Shown piece by piece: positions 25,033 through 35,524 of a stretch of 35,524 bases of DNA. A program made the position numbers and the translations under genes. The notes below the pieces were generated by a model, which worked only from the letters and a program-made list of their open reading frames with translations, did not search any database and had not been told where the DNA came from. The stretch's first letter is position 1, and each line of letters starts with the position of its first letter. Where the stretch lies: contig OMTG01000049.1 of assembly GCA_900313905.1 (NCBI GenBank), positions 1-35,524 on the forward strand, in the 5' to 3' direction. The stretch comes from an uncultured Actinomycetes bacterium. Lineage in GTDB: Bacteria > Actinomycetota > Coriobacteriia > Coriobacteriales > Atopobiaceae.

Positions 25033-26958
25033 ATGAGGGATGGCTTCGTTTCGGTCGCAGCGGTGACGCCCGAGATACGGGTGGCCGATGTCGCATTCAA
25101 TGTCCAGCATATCGAGGAAGCAATCGAGCGTGCGGTGGACGAAGGGGCAAAGGTCGTGGTGCTGCCGGAGCTCTGCCTCACGGCCTACACCTGCGAGGAC
25201 CTGTTCCTGCAGGAGGCGCTGCTGAGATGCGCAGAGGAAGGCCTGGCCAAGATCGCGAAAGACACCGAAGACCTCGATGCCCTGATCTTCGTAGGCGTGC
25301 CCTTGAGGATCTATGGGAAGCTCTACAACTGCGCCGCTGCCCTGAACTCCGGCAACCTCCTCGGCATCGTCCCGAAGCGCTTCCTTCCGACCTACAACGA
25401 GTTCTATGAGGGAAGGCACTTCACGCCGGGTCCGACCACGGTCACCCGCATCGACGTGGCGGGCTTCGAGGACGTGCCCTTCGGCACGAACCAGCTCTTC
25501 TGCTGCGATGCGCTGCCGACGCTCGTCGTGGCGGCAGAGCTCTGCGAGGACCTCTGGGTGCCGAATCCTCCTTCGGTTGCCCATGCGCAGGCCGGCGCCA
25601 CCCTCATCTGCAATCTCTCCTGCTCGAATGCGATTGTCGGCAAGGCTGTCTATAGGCGCAGCCTCGTCTCCGGCCAGAGCGCACGGCTCATCTGCGGCTA
25701 CGTGTATGCCAATGCTGGCTGGGGCGAATCCACGCAGGACCTCGTCTTCTCGGCCCACAGCCTCATCTGCGAGGATGGCCATATCCTGGCCGAAGCCCAG
25801 CCCTTCGGCGACGGATACGCCCTCTCCGAGGTCGATACCTTCTTCATCGCCGAGGAACGGCAGCGCATGACAAGCTACGAGAGTGCTGCCACGCCCGAGC
25901 TTGCCGGCTATGAGCGGATCCATTTCTCGCTGGAGAATACGAACACGCATCTCACCCGCTTCGTGGACCCGGCGCCCTTCGTGCCGAAGGATGCTGCGAC
26001 CCGTGCCGAGCGCTGCGAGGACATCTTCACGATCCAGAGCATGGGGCTCGCGAAGCGCCTGGCGCACACCCATTCGAAGTGCGCCGTTGTCGGCGTCTCA
26101 GGCGGACTCGATTCCACGCTTGCCCTCCTCGTCATGGCCCGCGCCTTTGATATCCTGAAGCTCGACCATGCAGGCATCATCGCCGTCACGATGCCGGGCT
26201 TCGGCACGACCCACCGCACCCATTCGAATGCGACCGAGCTCACGAAGGCCTTGGGGGCGACACTGAAGGAGGTCTCGATCGACGCAGCCGTGCGCCAGCA
26301 CTTCTCTGACATCGGACACGACGAGCGGGTGCAGGATGTCACCTATGAGAACTCCCAGGCCCGCGAACGCACGCAGATCCTCATGGACATCGCGAACCAG
26401 GAAGGCGGCCTTGTGATCGGCACAGGCGACCTCTCCGAGCTGGCCCTGGGATGGGCGACCTACAATGGCGACCACATGTCGATGTACGGCGTCAATGCCT
26501 CGGTCCCGAAGACCCTTGTCCGCCATCTCGTCCGCTACGTGGCCGATACCTGCGGAAACGAGAAGGAGTCCGAAGTGCTGCTCGATGTCCTCGCGACGCC
26601 GGTCTCGCCCGAGCTTCTGCCTGCGACTGCCCAGGGCACGATCAGCCAGAAGACCGAGGACCTGGTTGGGCCCTATGAGCTCCATGACTTCTTCCTCTAT
26701 CAGGTCCTGCGCTGCGGCTTCGCGCCGAAGAAGGTCTACCGTCTTGCGCTCTATGCGCTGGGGGAGACCTACAGCCCCGAGACGATTCTGAAGTGGGAGA
26801 AGACCTTCTACCGCCGCTTCTTCGCGCAGCAGTTCAAGCGCAGCTGCCTGCCCGATGGACCGAAGGTCGGCTCGGTCGCCGTCTCGCCGCGCGGAGACCT
26901 GCGCATGCCATCCGATGCGATGGCAAGCATCTGGCAGAAGGAGCTCGAAGAGCTCTAG
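25033..26958 (+). CDS. nadE: glutamine-dependent NAD(+) synthetase
   Basis: A 641-residue two-domain enzyme that amidates nicotinic acid adenine dinucleotide to NAD using glutamine. The N-terminal nitrilase-like glutaminase domain (about 1-300) has the triad E46 (LPELCLTAY), K115 (VPKRFLPTYNEFYE) and C171 (AAELCEDLWVP). The C-terminal synthetase domain has the ATP pyrophosphatase loop SGGLDS (356-361), GTGDLSELALGWATYNGDH and the C-terminal FKRSCLPDGPKVGSVAVSPR. ATG 25033 follows GAGGAAGG; the frame extends to 24961 without homology. It is monocistronic between two terminators. Confidence 0.96.
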   Translation: MRDGFVSVAAVTPEIRVADVAFNVQHIEEAIERAVDEGAKVVVLPELCLTAYTCEDLFLQEALLRCAEEGLAKIAKDTEDLDALIFVGVPLRIYGKLYNCAAALNSGNLLGIVPKRFLPTYNEFYEGRHFTPGPTTVTRIDVAGFEDVPFGTNQLFCCDALPTLVVAAELCEDLWVPNPPSVAHAQAGATLICNLSCSNAIVGKAVYRRSLVSGQSARLICGYVYANAGWGESTQDLVFSAHSLICEDGHILAEAQPFGDGYALSEVDTFFIAEERQRMTSYESAATPELAGYERIHFSLENTNTHLTRFVDPAPFVPKDAATRAERCEDIFTIQSMGLAKRLAHTHSKCAVVGVSGGLDSTLALLVMARAFDILKLDHAGIIAVTMPGFGTTHRTHSNATELTKALGATLKEVSIDAAVRQHFSDIGHDERVQDVTYENSQARERTQILMDIANQEGGLVIGTGDLSELALGWATYNGDHMSMYGVNASVPKTLVRHLVRYVADTCGNEKESEVLLDVLATPVSPELLPATAQGTISQKTEDLVGPYELHDFFLYQVLRCGFAPKKVYRLALYALGETYSPETILKWEKTFYRRFFAQQFKRSCLPDGPKVGSVAVSPRGDLRMPSDAMASIWQKELEEL

Positions 26959-26977
26959 CAGATAGACAGAGCCATCA

Positions 26978-27010
26978 AGGGGCGGGCGTCATCGGATGTC
27001 CGCCCCTCTT
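26978..27010 (+). terminator. terminator after nadE
   Basis: A 12-bp stem with two G-T pairs (26979-26990 with 26995-27006) and a four-base loop, followed by TCTT, 20 bases after the nadE stop. Confidence 0.75.
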
Positions 27011-27059
27011 GCTGCCGCGCCGGCCATATGGATACCTTCTGTGCAGGCGTCAGTATCTG

Positions 27060-27211
27060 CTGAATAGAAAATCTAAGCGCCAGATAGAAGATTTTTTCCT
27101 CTCTGGAGGTATAACCCCGCCGCATTGGGTATAGTTCTGAACGTTCGCACAGGGCGGGCCGAACACCCGCCAACGTCTGATGAGGACGTCAATCGAGGAG
27201 GTTCACGAATC
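27060..27211 (+). promoter_or_regulatory. groES leader: candidate -10 box and small hairpins, no CIRCE seen
   Basis: TATAGT (27130-27135) is a possible -10 box, without a good -35 at the right spacing. Upstream, AAAATCT and AGATTTT (27068-27074, 27089-27095) form an A/T-rich dyad followed by more Ts. Downstream lie two small hairpins, GGCGGG/CCCGCC (27153-27158, 27166-27171) and ACGTC/GACGT (27173-27177, 27185-27189), the latter just before the GAGGAGG ribosome site. I saw neither the HrcA CIRCE element nor the HspR HAIR element. Confidence 0.4.
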
Positions 27212-27502
27212 ATGACTCTGAAGCCTTTGGGAGACCGTGTACTTGTCAAGCCCGCTCCGAAGGAGGAGAAGACCGCTTCTGGCCTCTACATCTCCAGCGG
27301 TGCACAGGAGAAGCCGCAGCGCGGCAAGGTCATCGCTGTCGGCGCCGGCAAGGTGAACGAGAAGGGCGAGCGCATCGTCCCCGACGTGAAGGCTGGCGAC
27401 GAGGTCTACTACGGCAAGTTCGGTGGCAACGAGGTCAAGATCGACGGCGAGGATTTCCTGCTGCTCCGCGCTGACGACATCTACGCGATCATCGAGGACT
27501 AG
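27212..27502 (+). CDS. groES: co-chaperonin GroES
   Basis: A 96-residue GroES, the heptameric lid of the GroEL folding chamber. It has [20 protein letters not shown] at the start, a mobile loop around [17 protein letters not shown], and [20 protein letters not shown] and DDIYAII. ATG 27212 follows a GAGGAGG site; the frame continues to 27125 without homology. groEL follows after 59 bases. Confidence 0.97.
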   Translation: MTLKPLGDRVLVKPAPKEEKTASGLYISSGAQEKPQRGKVIAVGAGKVNEKGERIVPDVKAGDEVYYGKFGGNEVKIDGEDFLLLRADDIYAIIED

Positions 27503-27531
27503 CTCGTAATTCGGCAATACAGGAAGGGTAG

Positions 27532-29205
<1,674 letters not shown>

Positions 29206-29229
29206 TCGCTCTCCCAACGTGGGCTATGG

Positions 29230-29261
29230 GCCCCGGACACGTCGGTGTCCGGGGCTTTTTT
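29230..29261 (+). terminator. Rho-independent terminator of groESL
   Basis: An 11-bp perfect G/C-rich stem (29230-29240 with 29245-29255), a GTCG loop and six Ts. Confidence 0.95.
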
Positions 29262-29339
29262 CATGCTTCGGAGGAGCGCTGCCCATCCAAGGGAGGATAC
29301 GGGGGTACAATCTATAAATTGCGACCAAGAGGGGGATAC

Positions 29340-30638
29340 ATGGCAGAGAAGCACGATCTTCTGGACGATATCATCGATATCACGAACAACTGGAGCGCCG
29401 TCACGAAGCCTGTCGAGACGGTCGTCAGCAACATCTCGTTCGATCCTGAGACCGCTCCGCAGTGGGATCCCTCGAAGTACAAAGAGCGTCCCCGCGCGAA
29501 TGGGGTCCGCTGCCTCTCGGTCGCCTCGAAGAATCCGAAGATGTGCACCAAGTGCCAGGATGTCTGCCCGGTCGATGCCATCACGATCACCGAGTCGAAG
29601 CTCACGGTGAACGAGAATTGCCGCAAGTGCGGGCTGTGCGCCGCTGCCTGCCCGACCGAGGCATTCCTGATCCAGAAGCTCATGCCGAAGACGCTCTACA
29701 ACAGCATCGCGAAGCAGGCAGCATCGCATGACCATGTCTATATCACCTGCACGCGTGCTCTCGGGCGCATCCCGAAGGAAAACGAGATCGTCCTGCCGTG
29801 CGTCGGCGCCCTCTCCAAGGAGCTGTGGTTCTCCCTCTTCATGGAGTTCGACAACATCTCCGTGTACCTGCCTCTCGGCGTCTGCGACCGCTGCCGCACC
29901 ACGACCGGCGAAGAGGCCTATACCGACGCCATCAGCTACGCAGAGGAGCTCACGGGCGCTGCCTGCGGCCTCGAGGTCGACGAGAAGGGCCTCGACCACG
30001 AGCAGAGCCGCGCCTACAAGAGGAGCCAGTTCCTCTCCCAGGTCGCCTCGACCGGCACGTCCCTCATGAAGGGGTCGACAGCTGGCAGGGCCATGACGGG
30101 AGCGCAGGCGGTGGCCCAGAGGATCTCGAACCACACGAAGCGCGTGAACGAGCTCACCCGCTCCCTCGAACAGGCGGTGGGCGTCCAGAACAGCCAGCAC
30201 CATCGCCGCATGCTCACCCAGCGCCGCGAGCTCGTGATGGCGGCGCTGCAGAAATGGCCGGAGCCTGCCAAGCAGATGAAGAGCGAGCTCCCCAGCTGCG
30301 ACATGTCGAAGTGCACGATGTGCGGCGACTGCACGACTGCCTGCGTCCTCCATGCGATCGAGCTCGACCGCGATGGCAGGATCGCAATCGAGCCTGCCTA
30401 CTGCATCGGCTGCGCCGCCTGCGCCAAGGTCTGCAAGGAAGGCGCCCTCTCCATGCATCCGACCGATGGCTCTGCACTCGTGATTCCCGATCCCCATGCG
30501 GAGGAGATCGCGAAGGAGCGCGCCGAGGTGCGCCGCCTCAAGGAGCAGGGCAAGAAGATGATTGACAGCTCGGTCAAGGCCATCAGCGCCATGGGGTCGG
30601 AGGAGGAGAAATCCTCTTCGACCAAGAAGAAGGCCTAG
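29340..30638 (+). CDS. multi-cluster 4Fe-4S ferredoxin-domain protein of unknown role
   Basis: A 432-residue cytosolic protein with ferredoxin domains at both ends. The N-terminal pair uses C69-C72-C76 (CTKCQDVCP) and C94-C97-C100-C104 (CRKCGLCAAACP), with C58 a possible further ligand. The C-terminal pair reads CTMCGDCTTAC and CIGCAACAKVC. Between them lies a ~190-residue region with CTRALG, LPCVGALSKELWFSLF and GVCDRCRTTTG, a cysteine pattern that recalls the small subunits that pass electrons to hydrogenase or heterodisulfide reductase; I do not recognise it firmly. The protein ends in a charged Lys/Glu/Ser tail. ATG 29340 follows AGAGGGGG. It probably transfers electrons for an anaerobic oxidoreductase, but no partner gene is adjacent. 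Confidence 0.8.
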   Translation: MAEKHDLLDDIIDITNNWSAVTKPVETVVSNISFDPETAPQWDPSKYKERPRANGVRCLSVASKNPKMCTKCQDVCPVDAITITESKLTVNENCRKCGLCAAACPTEAFLIQKLMPKTLYNSIAKQAASHDHVYITCTRALGRIPKENEIVLPCVGALSKELWFSLFMEFDNISVYLPLGVCDRCRTTTGEEAYTDAISYAEELTGAACGLEVDEKGLDHEQSRAYKRSQFLSQVASTGTSLMKGSTAGRAMTGAQAVAQRISNHTKRVNELTRSLEQAVGVQNSQHHRRMLTQRRELVMAALQKWPEPAKQMKSELPSCDMSKCTMCGDCTTACVLHAIELDRDGRIAIEPAYCIGCAACAKVCKEGALSMHPTDGSALVIPDPHAEEIAKERAEVRRLKEQGKKMIDSSVKAISAMGSEEEKSSSTKKKA

Positions 30639-30642
30639 CTAC

Positions 30643-30660
30643 ATACGGGATGTCCCGTAT
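30643..30660. promoter_or_regulatory. near-perfect palindrome upstream of ychF
   Basis: ATACGGGATGTCCCGTAT has perfect 8-base arms around a TG centre. It starts 4 bases after the ferredoxin gene stop and ends 25 bases before the ychF start. It looks like a dimeric regulator site, though a small RNA hairpin is also possible. Confidence 0.5.
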
Positions 30661-30685
30661 CTGACATAAAGGAGAAGATAGACCC

Positions 30686-31762
<1,077 letters not shown>

Positions 31763-31784
31763 AGGAAGCGACACACGAACAAAA

Positions 31785-31824
31785 AGGAAGGCCGCATGCG
31801 CAGATGCATGCGGCCTTCCTGCTT
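31785..31824. terminator. bidirectional terminator between ychF and the LCP gene
   Basis: A 15-bp perfect stem (31785-31799 with 31806-31820) and a six-base loop lie between two convergent stops, with A residues on the left side and a T-containing tail on the right, so it can serve both strands. Confidence 0.88.
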
Positions 31825-31845
31825 GAACAGCTGAATCAAAGCGGC

Positions 31846-33249
31846 TCAGGAACCGATAACGACAAGGACATCGGTGTCATAGGAATAGACGCCCGAGGAG
31901 TCGCGCACGTATTCGACCGTGCCCAGCGATGAGAGCTTCTCGCCGACGCCTTTTGCCTTCGCCATGTTGCTGTCGCCCTTGTAGACGACGGTGATGTTGG
32001 TGTAGTCGAAGGACTCGGCCGTGCCAGTCGAGGTCGTATACCCCGCATTATCGAGGAGGCTGGCTGCCTCTGCCGCAGCTCCCGAGACGCCCGATCCATT
32101 GAGGACCAGGACCGTCCCTGTGTAGTCGGCATCCACGCTGTCCATGGAGGAGCTTTCCTCGCTATAGCCGCCATTGCCGACGGAGCTGGCGACGCCGTGG
32201 GTCGGATCGTCCTCTGCGGTCTCGTAGGGGGTCTCGCCAGCATCGACGCGGGCCATCATCTCTTTCCAGGCTGCCTCATCGGTGATCTGGTAGGAGACGC
32301 CGTCAATCGTCTTGCTCGTGGTCGGGTTCATGCCGGAGTAGACATTGTTATCGACATCGATGTCCTTCATCTGGAGGGCAAGGGAGATGATTGTCGAGGC
32401 ATCGAGGTCTGTCGTGACGCCGTCTGCGAGGTTGCTGATCGTGTTTGCCATCGTGAGGGGATCGGAGGCCACGACCTTCTTGATGATGGCAGCGATAACG
32501 GCACGCTGGTTGGCAGCGCGGTAGAAGTCGCCTGCGCCATACTCGTCGTAGGCGTGGCGGGAACGGCAGAGGGCAAGCGCCTGCTCGCCATTCAGGGTCT
32601 GATATCCAGCCTTGATGTCAGCATTGGCAAGCGGATCCACGACGTCGGTCGGGACGTCGACTTCCACACCACCGATACCGTCGACGATATTCACGAGCGC
32701 CTCGAAGTCGACCTCCGCATAGTGGTCGATATTGATTCCTGCATAGTCCTCGACCGTCTGGACGACGAAGGATGGACCGCCATAGGCATAGGCGGCATTG
32801 ATCTTCTGCTCGCCGTAATCGCCGAGGTCGACCATCGTGTCACGGGCGATGGAGACAAGGGTCACCTTGAGGTTCTTGGGATCGATGCGTGCCAGGATGA
32901 TCGTGTCGGAACGGAAGTTGCTATCGGAATCGCCCCAGGCATCTGCACGGTCGGCGCTCTTGTCGACACCGAGGAGGAGCATGTAGAAGGGGTCAGAGAT
33001 GGTCTGCGAATCCGAGAGCTCTGCAGAAAGCTCGGGGGAGACATTGGCGGTGAGCTTGTGGTTGATATCGTAATAGAACTTGGCAACAGCGCCGACGCCA
33101 ATCGCCAGGACTGCCACGACAGCGATAATGACACCGCGGAGGATAGCGTGCTTCTTTCGGGCGTTGCGTGCGGCAACGTAATGGCCTGATCCGCTTGCCC
33201 TCGAGAGGTCGTCCGGTGTCGTCTCAAGCCGTTCCCTGTTCCTGTGCAC
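31846..33249 (-). CDS. LytR-CpsA-Psr (LCP) family protein with LytR_C domain
   Basis: A membrane-anchored protein of about 467 residues that would attach glycopolymers to peptidoglycan on the outer face. An Arg-rich cytosolic tail is followed by one membrane helix (about 38-58: GVIIAVVAVLAIGVGAVA). The LCP domain has LLLGVDKS, FRSDTIILARID, VSIARDTMVDL and ALALCRSRHAYDEYGAGDFY, carrying the Arg/Asp residues that bind the polyprenyl phosphate. A C-terminal LytR_C domain begins near VLVLNGSGVSGAAAEAASLL. The start is uncertain: GTG 33249 or the adjacent TTG 33252 lie 7-10 bases after AAGGGGG (minus strand), better than the far ATG at 33333. It diverges from guaA. Confidence 0.9.
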   Translation of the reverse strand: MHRNRERLETTPDDLSRASGSGHYVAARNARKKHAILRGVIIAVVAVLAIGVGAVAKFYYDINHKLTANVSPELSAELSDSQTISDPFYMLLLGVDKSADRADAWGDSDSNFRSDTIILARIDPKNLKVTLVSIARDTMVDLGDYGEQKINAAYAYGGPSFVVQTVEDYAGINIDHYAEVDFEALVNIVDGIGGVEVDVPTDVVDPLANADIKAGYQTLNGEQALALCRSRHAYDEYGAGDFYRAANQRAVIAAIIKKVVASDPLTMANTISNLADGVTTDLDASTIISLALQMKDIDVDNNVYSGMNPTTSKTIDGVSYQITDEAAWKEMMARVDAGETPYETAEDDPTHGVASSVGNGGYSEESSSMDSVDADYTGTVLVLNGSGVSGAAAEAASLLDNAGYTTSTGTAESFDYTNITVVYKGDSNMAKAKGVGEKLSSLGTVEYVRDSSGVYSYDTDVLVVIGS

Positions 33250-33547
33250 CAAAAGAGAACCCCCTTGAAAGGATGGCAAAGCCACCAGCTCTGGCAGTAT
33301 GCAATTCTTCATCTTAGCTGTGCATTGCACCATTTGACGTGCACGAAACGAAGTTCATTAAATACGCCTACCTGCAGGAATGCCGAATGGCAGTAATTTG
33401 GCGGTGAACGTACGGAAAGGCAATCCTGCTCATGCTATGCAGAAGCGAAAGTCCTTGGGGCTCTGGGGCGGTCTCGCGCGTGGGTTTGGCTTATGATGGA
33501 AAGCTGAATTGCAGGGCTTTCCGCCAGCTTGGCATCGGAGGTAGATC
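33250..33547. promoter_or_regulatory. divergent control region between the LCP gene and guaA
   Basis: About 300 bases without a gene. On the plus strand TTGACG (33334-33339) with TTAAAT (33358-33363, 18-base spacing) is a possible promoter, giving guaA a leader of roughly 180 bases; TATGAT (33492-33497) is another -10 candidate closer to the gene. On the minus strand TAAGAT (33316-33311) could serve the LCP gene. Between them lies GTGCATTGCAC (33320-33330), with a further GTGCAC at 33339-33344. No guanine riboswitch was recognised. Confidence 0.4.
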
Positions 33548-35137
33548 ATGCGGAGTGCTAGACCCGATCAGTTCGTAGTGGTTCTCGACTTTGGCGCACA
33601 GTATGGGCAGCTGATCGCCCGGCGCGTGCGCGATCTGCATGTGTACTCGGAGATCGTCCCCTGCGATACGCCAGCATCCGAGCTTGCTGCCATGAAGCCC
33701 TCTGCAATCATCCTCTCTGGCGGCCCCGCCTCGGTCTATGCCGAGGATGCGCCGGACATGGATGCGGCTGTCTTCGATCTCGGCCTTCCGATCCTTGGCT
33801 TCTGCTATGGGCAGCAGATCATGGCAAAGAAGCTGGGCGGCAAGGTGGGCCACACCGACAAGGGCGAGTATGGCCCCGCCACGATCCGTCGCACGGGAGA
33901 GTCCAAGCTGCTCGACGGGACGCCCGAGGAGCAGACGGTCTGGATGAGCCATCGTGACGCCGTGAAGGAAGTACCCGAGGGCTTCAGCATCACCTCGTCG
34001 ACCGACATCTGCCCGGTCGCATCGATGGAATGCGCCGAGCGCAGGCTCTTTGCCACGCAGTTCCATCCTGAGGTCCGCCATACGCAGTTTGGCAAGCATA
34101 TGCTCGAGCATTTCCTCTTCGATATCTGCGGCCTTTCGGCAAGCTGGACGATGGACAACATCATCGACCAGAAGGTGGAGGAGATCCGCCAGGAGGTCGG
34201 GGACAAGAAGGTCATCCTCGCGCTTTCGGGTGGCGTCGATTCCTCTGTCACGGCTGCGCTTGTCCACCGTGCCATTGGCGACCAACTCACCTGCGTCTTC
34301 GTGAACCATGGCATGCTCCGCAAGGGCGAGCCCGAGATGGTCGAGGAGGTCTTCCGCAAGCAGTTCAATGTGCCGCTGATCCACGTGCATGCCGAAGAGC
34401 GCTACTCCCAGCTCCTTGCGGGCGTGACCGAGCCTGAGAAGAAGCGCCGCCTCATCGGCACGCAGTTCTGGAAGGAGTTCTTCGCGGTCGCACAGCAGCT
34501 CGATGGCATCGAGTATCTGGCGCAGGGCACGATCTATCCTGACATCATCGAGTCGGGTGCCCGCAAGACCGGCGGCAAGGCCTCGACCATCAAGAGCCAC
34601 CACAACCTGATTCCCTTCCCGGAGGGTGTCCATTTCGACCTCATCGAGCCCTTGGACCACTTCTTCAAGGACGAGGTGCGCGAGCTCGGTATTGCTCTCG
34701 GCCTTCCTGCGAAGCTTGTCTGGCGCCAGCCCTTCCCGGGTCCGGGCCTTGCCATCCGCATCATCGGCGAAGTCACGCCCGAGAAGCTCGCCATCCTCAA
34801 GGAGGCCGATGCGGTCGTGCGCGAGGAGCTCGACGCCTACAACCAGAAGCTGTATGAGGAGACGGGGGACCGCAACTCCGCGCATGCCTGCTGGCAGTAC
34901 TTCGCGGTCCTGCCCGACATCAGGTCGGTCGGCGTCATGGGCGACGAGCGCACCTACCAGCGTCCCGTCATCGTCCGTGCCGTCGAGTCCTCGGACGCGA
35001 TGACGGCAGACTGGGCGAAGCTCCCCTACGACGTGATCGGGAAGATCTCGAGCCGCATCGTGGACGAGGTCGACGGCGTGAACCGCGTGGTGTACGACGT
35101 CACGCCCAAGCCGCCTGCAACCATCGAGTGGGAATAG
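33548..35137 (+). CDS. guaA: GMP synthase (glutamine-hydrolysing)
   Basis: A 529-residue enzyme that converts XMP to GMP. The class I glutaminase domain (about 8-200) has LDFGAQYGQLIARRVR, SGGPASVY, nucleophile C86 in GFCYGQQ, and H173/E175 in TQFHPEVRHT. The synthetase domain has the pyrophosphatase loop SGGVDSS (227-233), and the C-terminal dimerisation part has WRQPFPGPGLAIRIIGEVT and ends in the family-typical PATIEWE. ATG 33548 follows CGGAGG. Confidence 0.97.
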   Translation: MRSARPDQFVVVLDFGAQYGQLIARRVRDLHVYSEIVPCDTPASELAAMKPSAIILSGGPASVYAEDAPDMDAAVFDLGLPILGFCYGQQIMAKKLGGKVGHTDKGEYGPATIRRTGESKLLDGTPEEQTVWMSHRDAVKEVPEGFSITSSTDICPVASMECAERRLFATQFHPEVRHTQFGKHMLEHFLFDICGLSASWTMDNIIDQKVEEIRQEVGDKKVILALSGGVDSSVTAALVHRAIGDQLTCVFVNHGMLRKGEPEMVEEVFRKQFNVPLIHVHAEERYSQLLAGVTEPEKKRRLIGTQFWKEFFAVAQQLDGIEYLAQGTIYPDIIESGARKTGGKASTIKSHHNLIPFPEGVHFDLIEPLDHFFKDEVRELGIALGLPAKLVWRQPFPGPGLAIRIIGEVTPEKLAILKEADAVVREELDAYNQKLYEETGDRNSAHACWQYFAVLPDIRSVGVMGDERTYQRPVIVRAVESSDAMTADWAKLPYDVIGKISSRIVDEVDGVNRVVYDVTPKPPATIEWE

Positions 35138-35194
35138 TTTAGACTCGTAACACTCTTTCACGGTCTAACTCAGAATACATCGTTTTCGCAGTTC

Positions 35195-35232
35195 AAAAGT
35201 GGTGTGCTGACATTTTCAGCACACCACTTCTT
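35195..35232. terminator. terminator hairpin after guaA
   Basis: AAGTGGTGTGCTGA (35197-35210) pairs perfectly with TCAGCACACCACTT (35216-35229) around a five-base loop. It lies 59 bases after the guaA stop; flanking A and T residues could let it act on both strands. Confidence 0.8.
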
Positions 35233-35330
35233 CCTACAAAACAACGCTTCTTTAAGGATGTTTCTTCCGTGAATACCTCTGTGGGAGCACTGGGATTCAT
35301 ACAAGTATTTAAGAAGGGAGACCTGCAAGG

Positions 35331-35372
35331 AAGAAGGCCGTCTATCAAGCGATAGACGGCCTTCCTTCTTGA
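35331..35372. terminator. second hairpin, facing the minus-strand gene at the window end
   Basis: GAAGGCCGTCTATC (35333-35346) pairs with GATAGACGGCCTTC (35351-35364), loop AAGC, and the pairing can continue past a one-base bulge. It lies 21 bases after the stop of the minus-strand gene and probably ends that transcript. The stretch 35138-35392 otherwise holds no gene that I can see. Confidence 0.75.
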
Positions 35373-35392
35373 GGGCATTAGCCCGATGCGCC

Positions 35393-35524
35393 TTAGCAGT
35401 TGCTCCTCCGGTACTCATCGAGCTTCTTGTTGAGGGTGCGCTCCTCGCGCCTGTGCTTGGCCGCGAAGACGGCGGTTGCCGCCGCAAGCATGACCAGATA
35501 GGTCACGGTGAACGACGCCCAGGC
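35393..35524 (-). CDS. C-terminal end of a small or membrane protein (partial)
   Basis: Reading the minus strand from the window edge gives 43 residues and a TAA stop. The fragment begins AWASFTVTYLVMLAAATAVF, one membrane helix, and continues with a highly charged cytosolic tail (KHRREERTLNKKLDEYRR) ending SNC. Codon use fits the rest of the window, and a terminator hairpin lies in the right place after the stop. The protein is cut by the window end and I do not recognise the family. Confidence 0.6.
   Translation of the reverse strand, partial: AWASFTVTYLVMLAAATAVFAAKHRREERTLNKKLDEYRRSNC

Noticed and set aside
27060-27211. CIRCE element before groES
   Set aside because: No TTAGCACTC/GAGTGCTAA pair is present on either strand in the gap.
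33364-33547. Guanine/xanthine riboswitch in the guaA leader
   Set aside because: No pairing pattern or conserved loop bases of the purine riboswitch could be found by eye.
35170-35487. A 105-codon minus-strand frame near the window end
   Set aside because: It runs through two strong hairpins and is out of frame with the better-supported membrane-tail fragment at 35393-35524.

Overview
The window is a gene-dense, high-GC stretch that looks like the chromosome of an anaerobic actinobacterium of the class Coriobacteriia (Olsenella / Collinsella / Atopobium-like). This placement is an inference from strong G/C third positions, the gene content (a trehalose PTS, a VanH-like D-lactate dehydrogenase, a TsaB-RimI-TsaD fusion, an LCP protein) and twin-arginine/lipoprotein transport genes. 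No rRNA, tRNA, CRISPR array or complete insertion sequence was seen. Both ends cut genes.

Layout. 1-3.1 kb: trehalose uptake and cleavage (3' part of a trehalose-type PTS permease, then a phosphotrehalase). 3.2-4.3 kb: a minus-strand class I aminotransferase, convergent with the trehalose genes. 4.5-7.9 kb: a ThrE-type amino acid exporter and two tandem paralogous patatin-like lipases. 8.0-8.9 kb: the rplM-rpsI ribosomal operon with a clear promoter and terminator. 9.1-10.1 kb: a VanH-like D-2-hydroxyacid dehydrogenase. 10.2-19.3 kb: a long tightly packed run, glmS-acpS-nnrED-alr-udg-tsaE-(tsaB/rimI/tsaD), joining cell-wall precursor synthesis, cofactor repair, DNA repair and the tRNA t6A37 modification machinery. 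19.5-21.7 kb: an unusual three-gene cassette. 22.0-24.9 kb: a polar amino acid ABC transporter. 25.0-27.0 kb: glutamine-dependent NAD synthetase. 27.2-29.2 kb: groES-groEL. 29.3-31.8 kb: a multi-cluster ferredoxin-like protein and ychF. 31.8-33.2 kb: a minus-strand LytR-CpsA-Psr protein. 33.5-35.1 kb: guaA. 35.4-35.5 kb: the C-terminal end of a minus-strand membrane protein.

The part most likely to be new is at 19.4-21.75 kb. Its first gene encodes one cytoplasmic polypeptide with an N-terminal TIR domain that keeps a Trp-x3-Glu motif in the catalytic position, a BspA-type leucine-rich repeat middle, and a C-terminal CutA1-like domain. It overlaps or abuts two small genes, a free-standing CutA and a free-standing YqfO/NIF3-type PII-like domain. 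The cassette has its own TATAAT box, is bracketed by hairpin terminators, and its LRR part is visibly lower in GC than the flanking housekeeping genes. The arrangement (TIR effector, LRR, trimer-forming sensor fold, plus two more sensor-fold proteins) suggests a signalling or defence module in which CutA/PII-like trimers control a TIR enzyme. That function is inference.

Other points of interest are the triple t6A fusion, a VanH-like dehydrogenase without vanA/vanX neighbours, a duplicated acidic tail on NnrED, a Phe in place of the usual His in AcpS, a Cys in the oxyanion loop of one patatin paralog, and several dyad-symmetric sites in front of glmS, ychF, groES and between the LCP gene and guaA.
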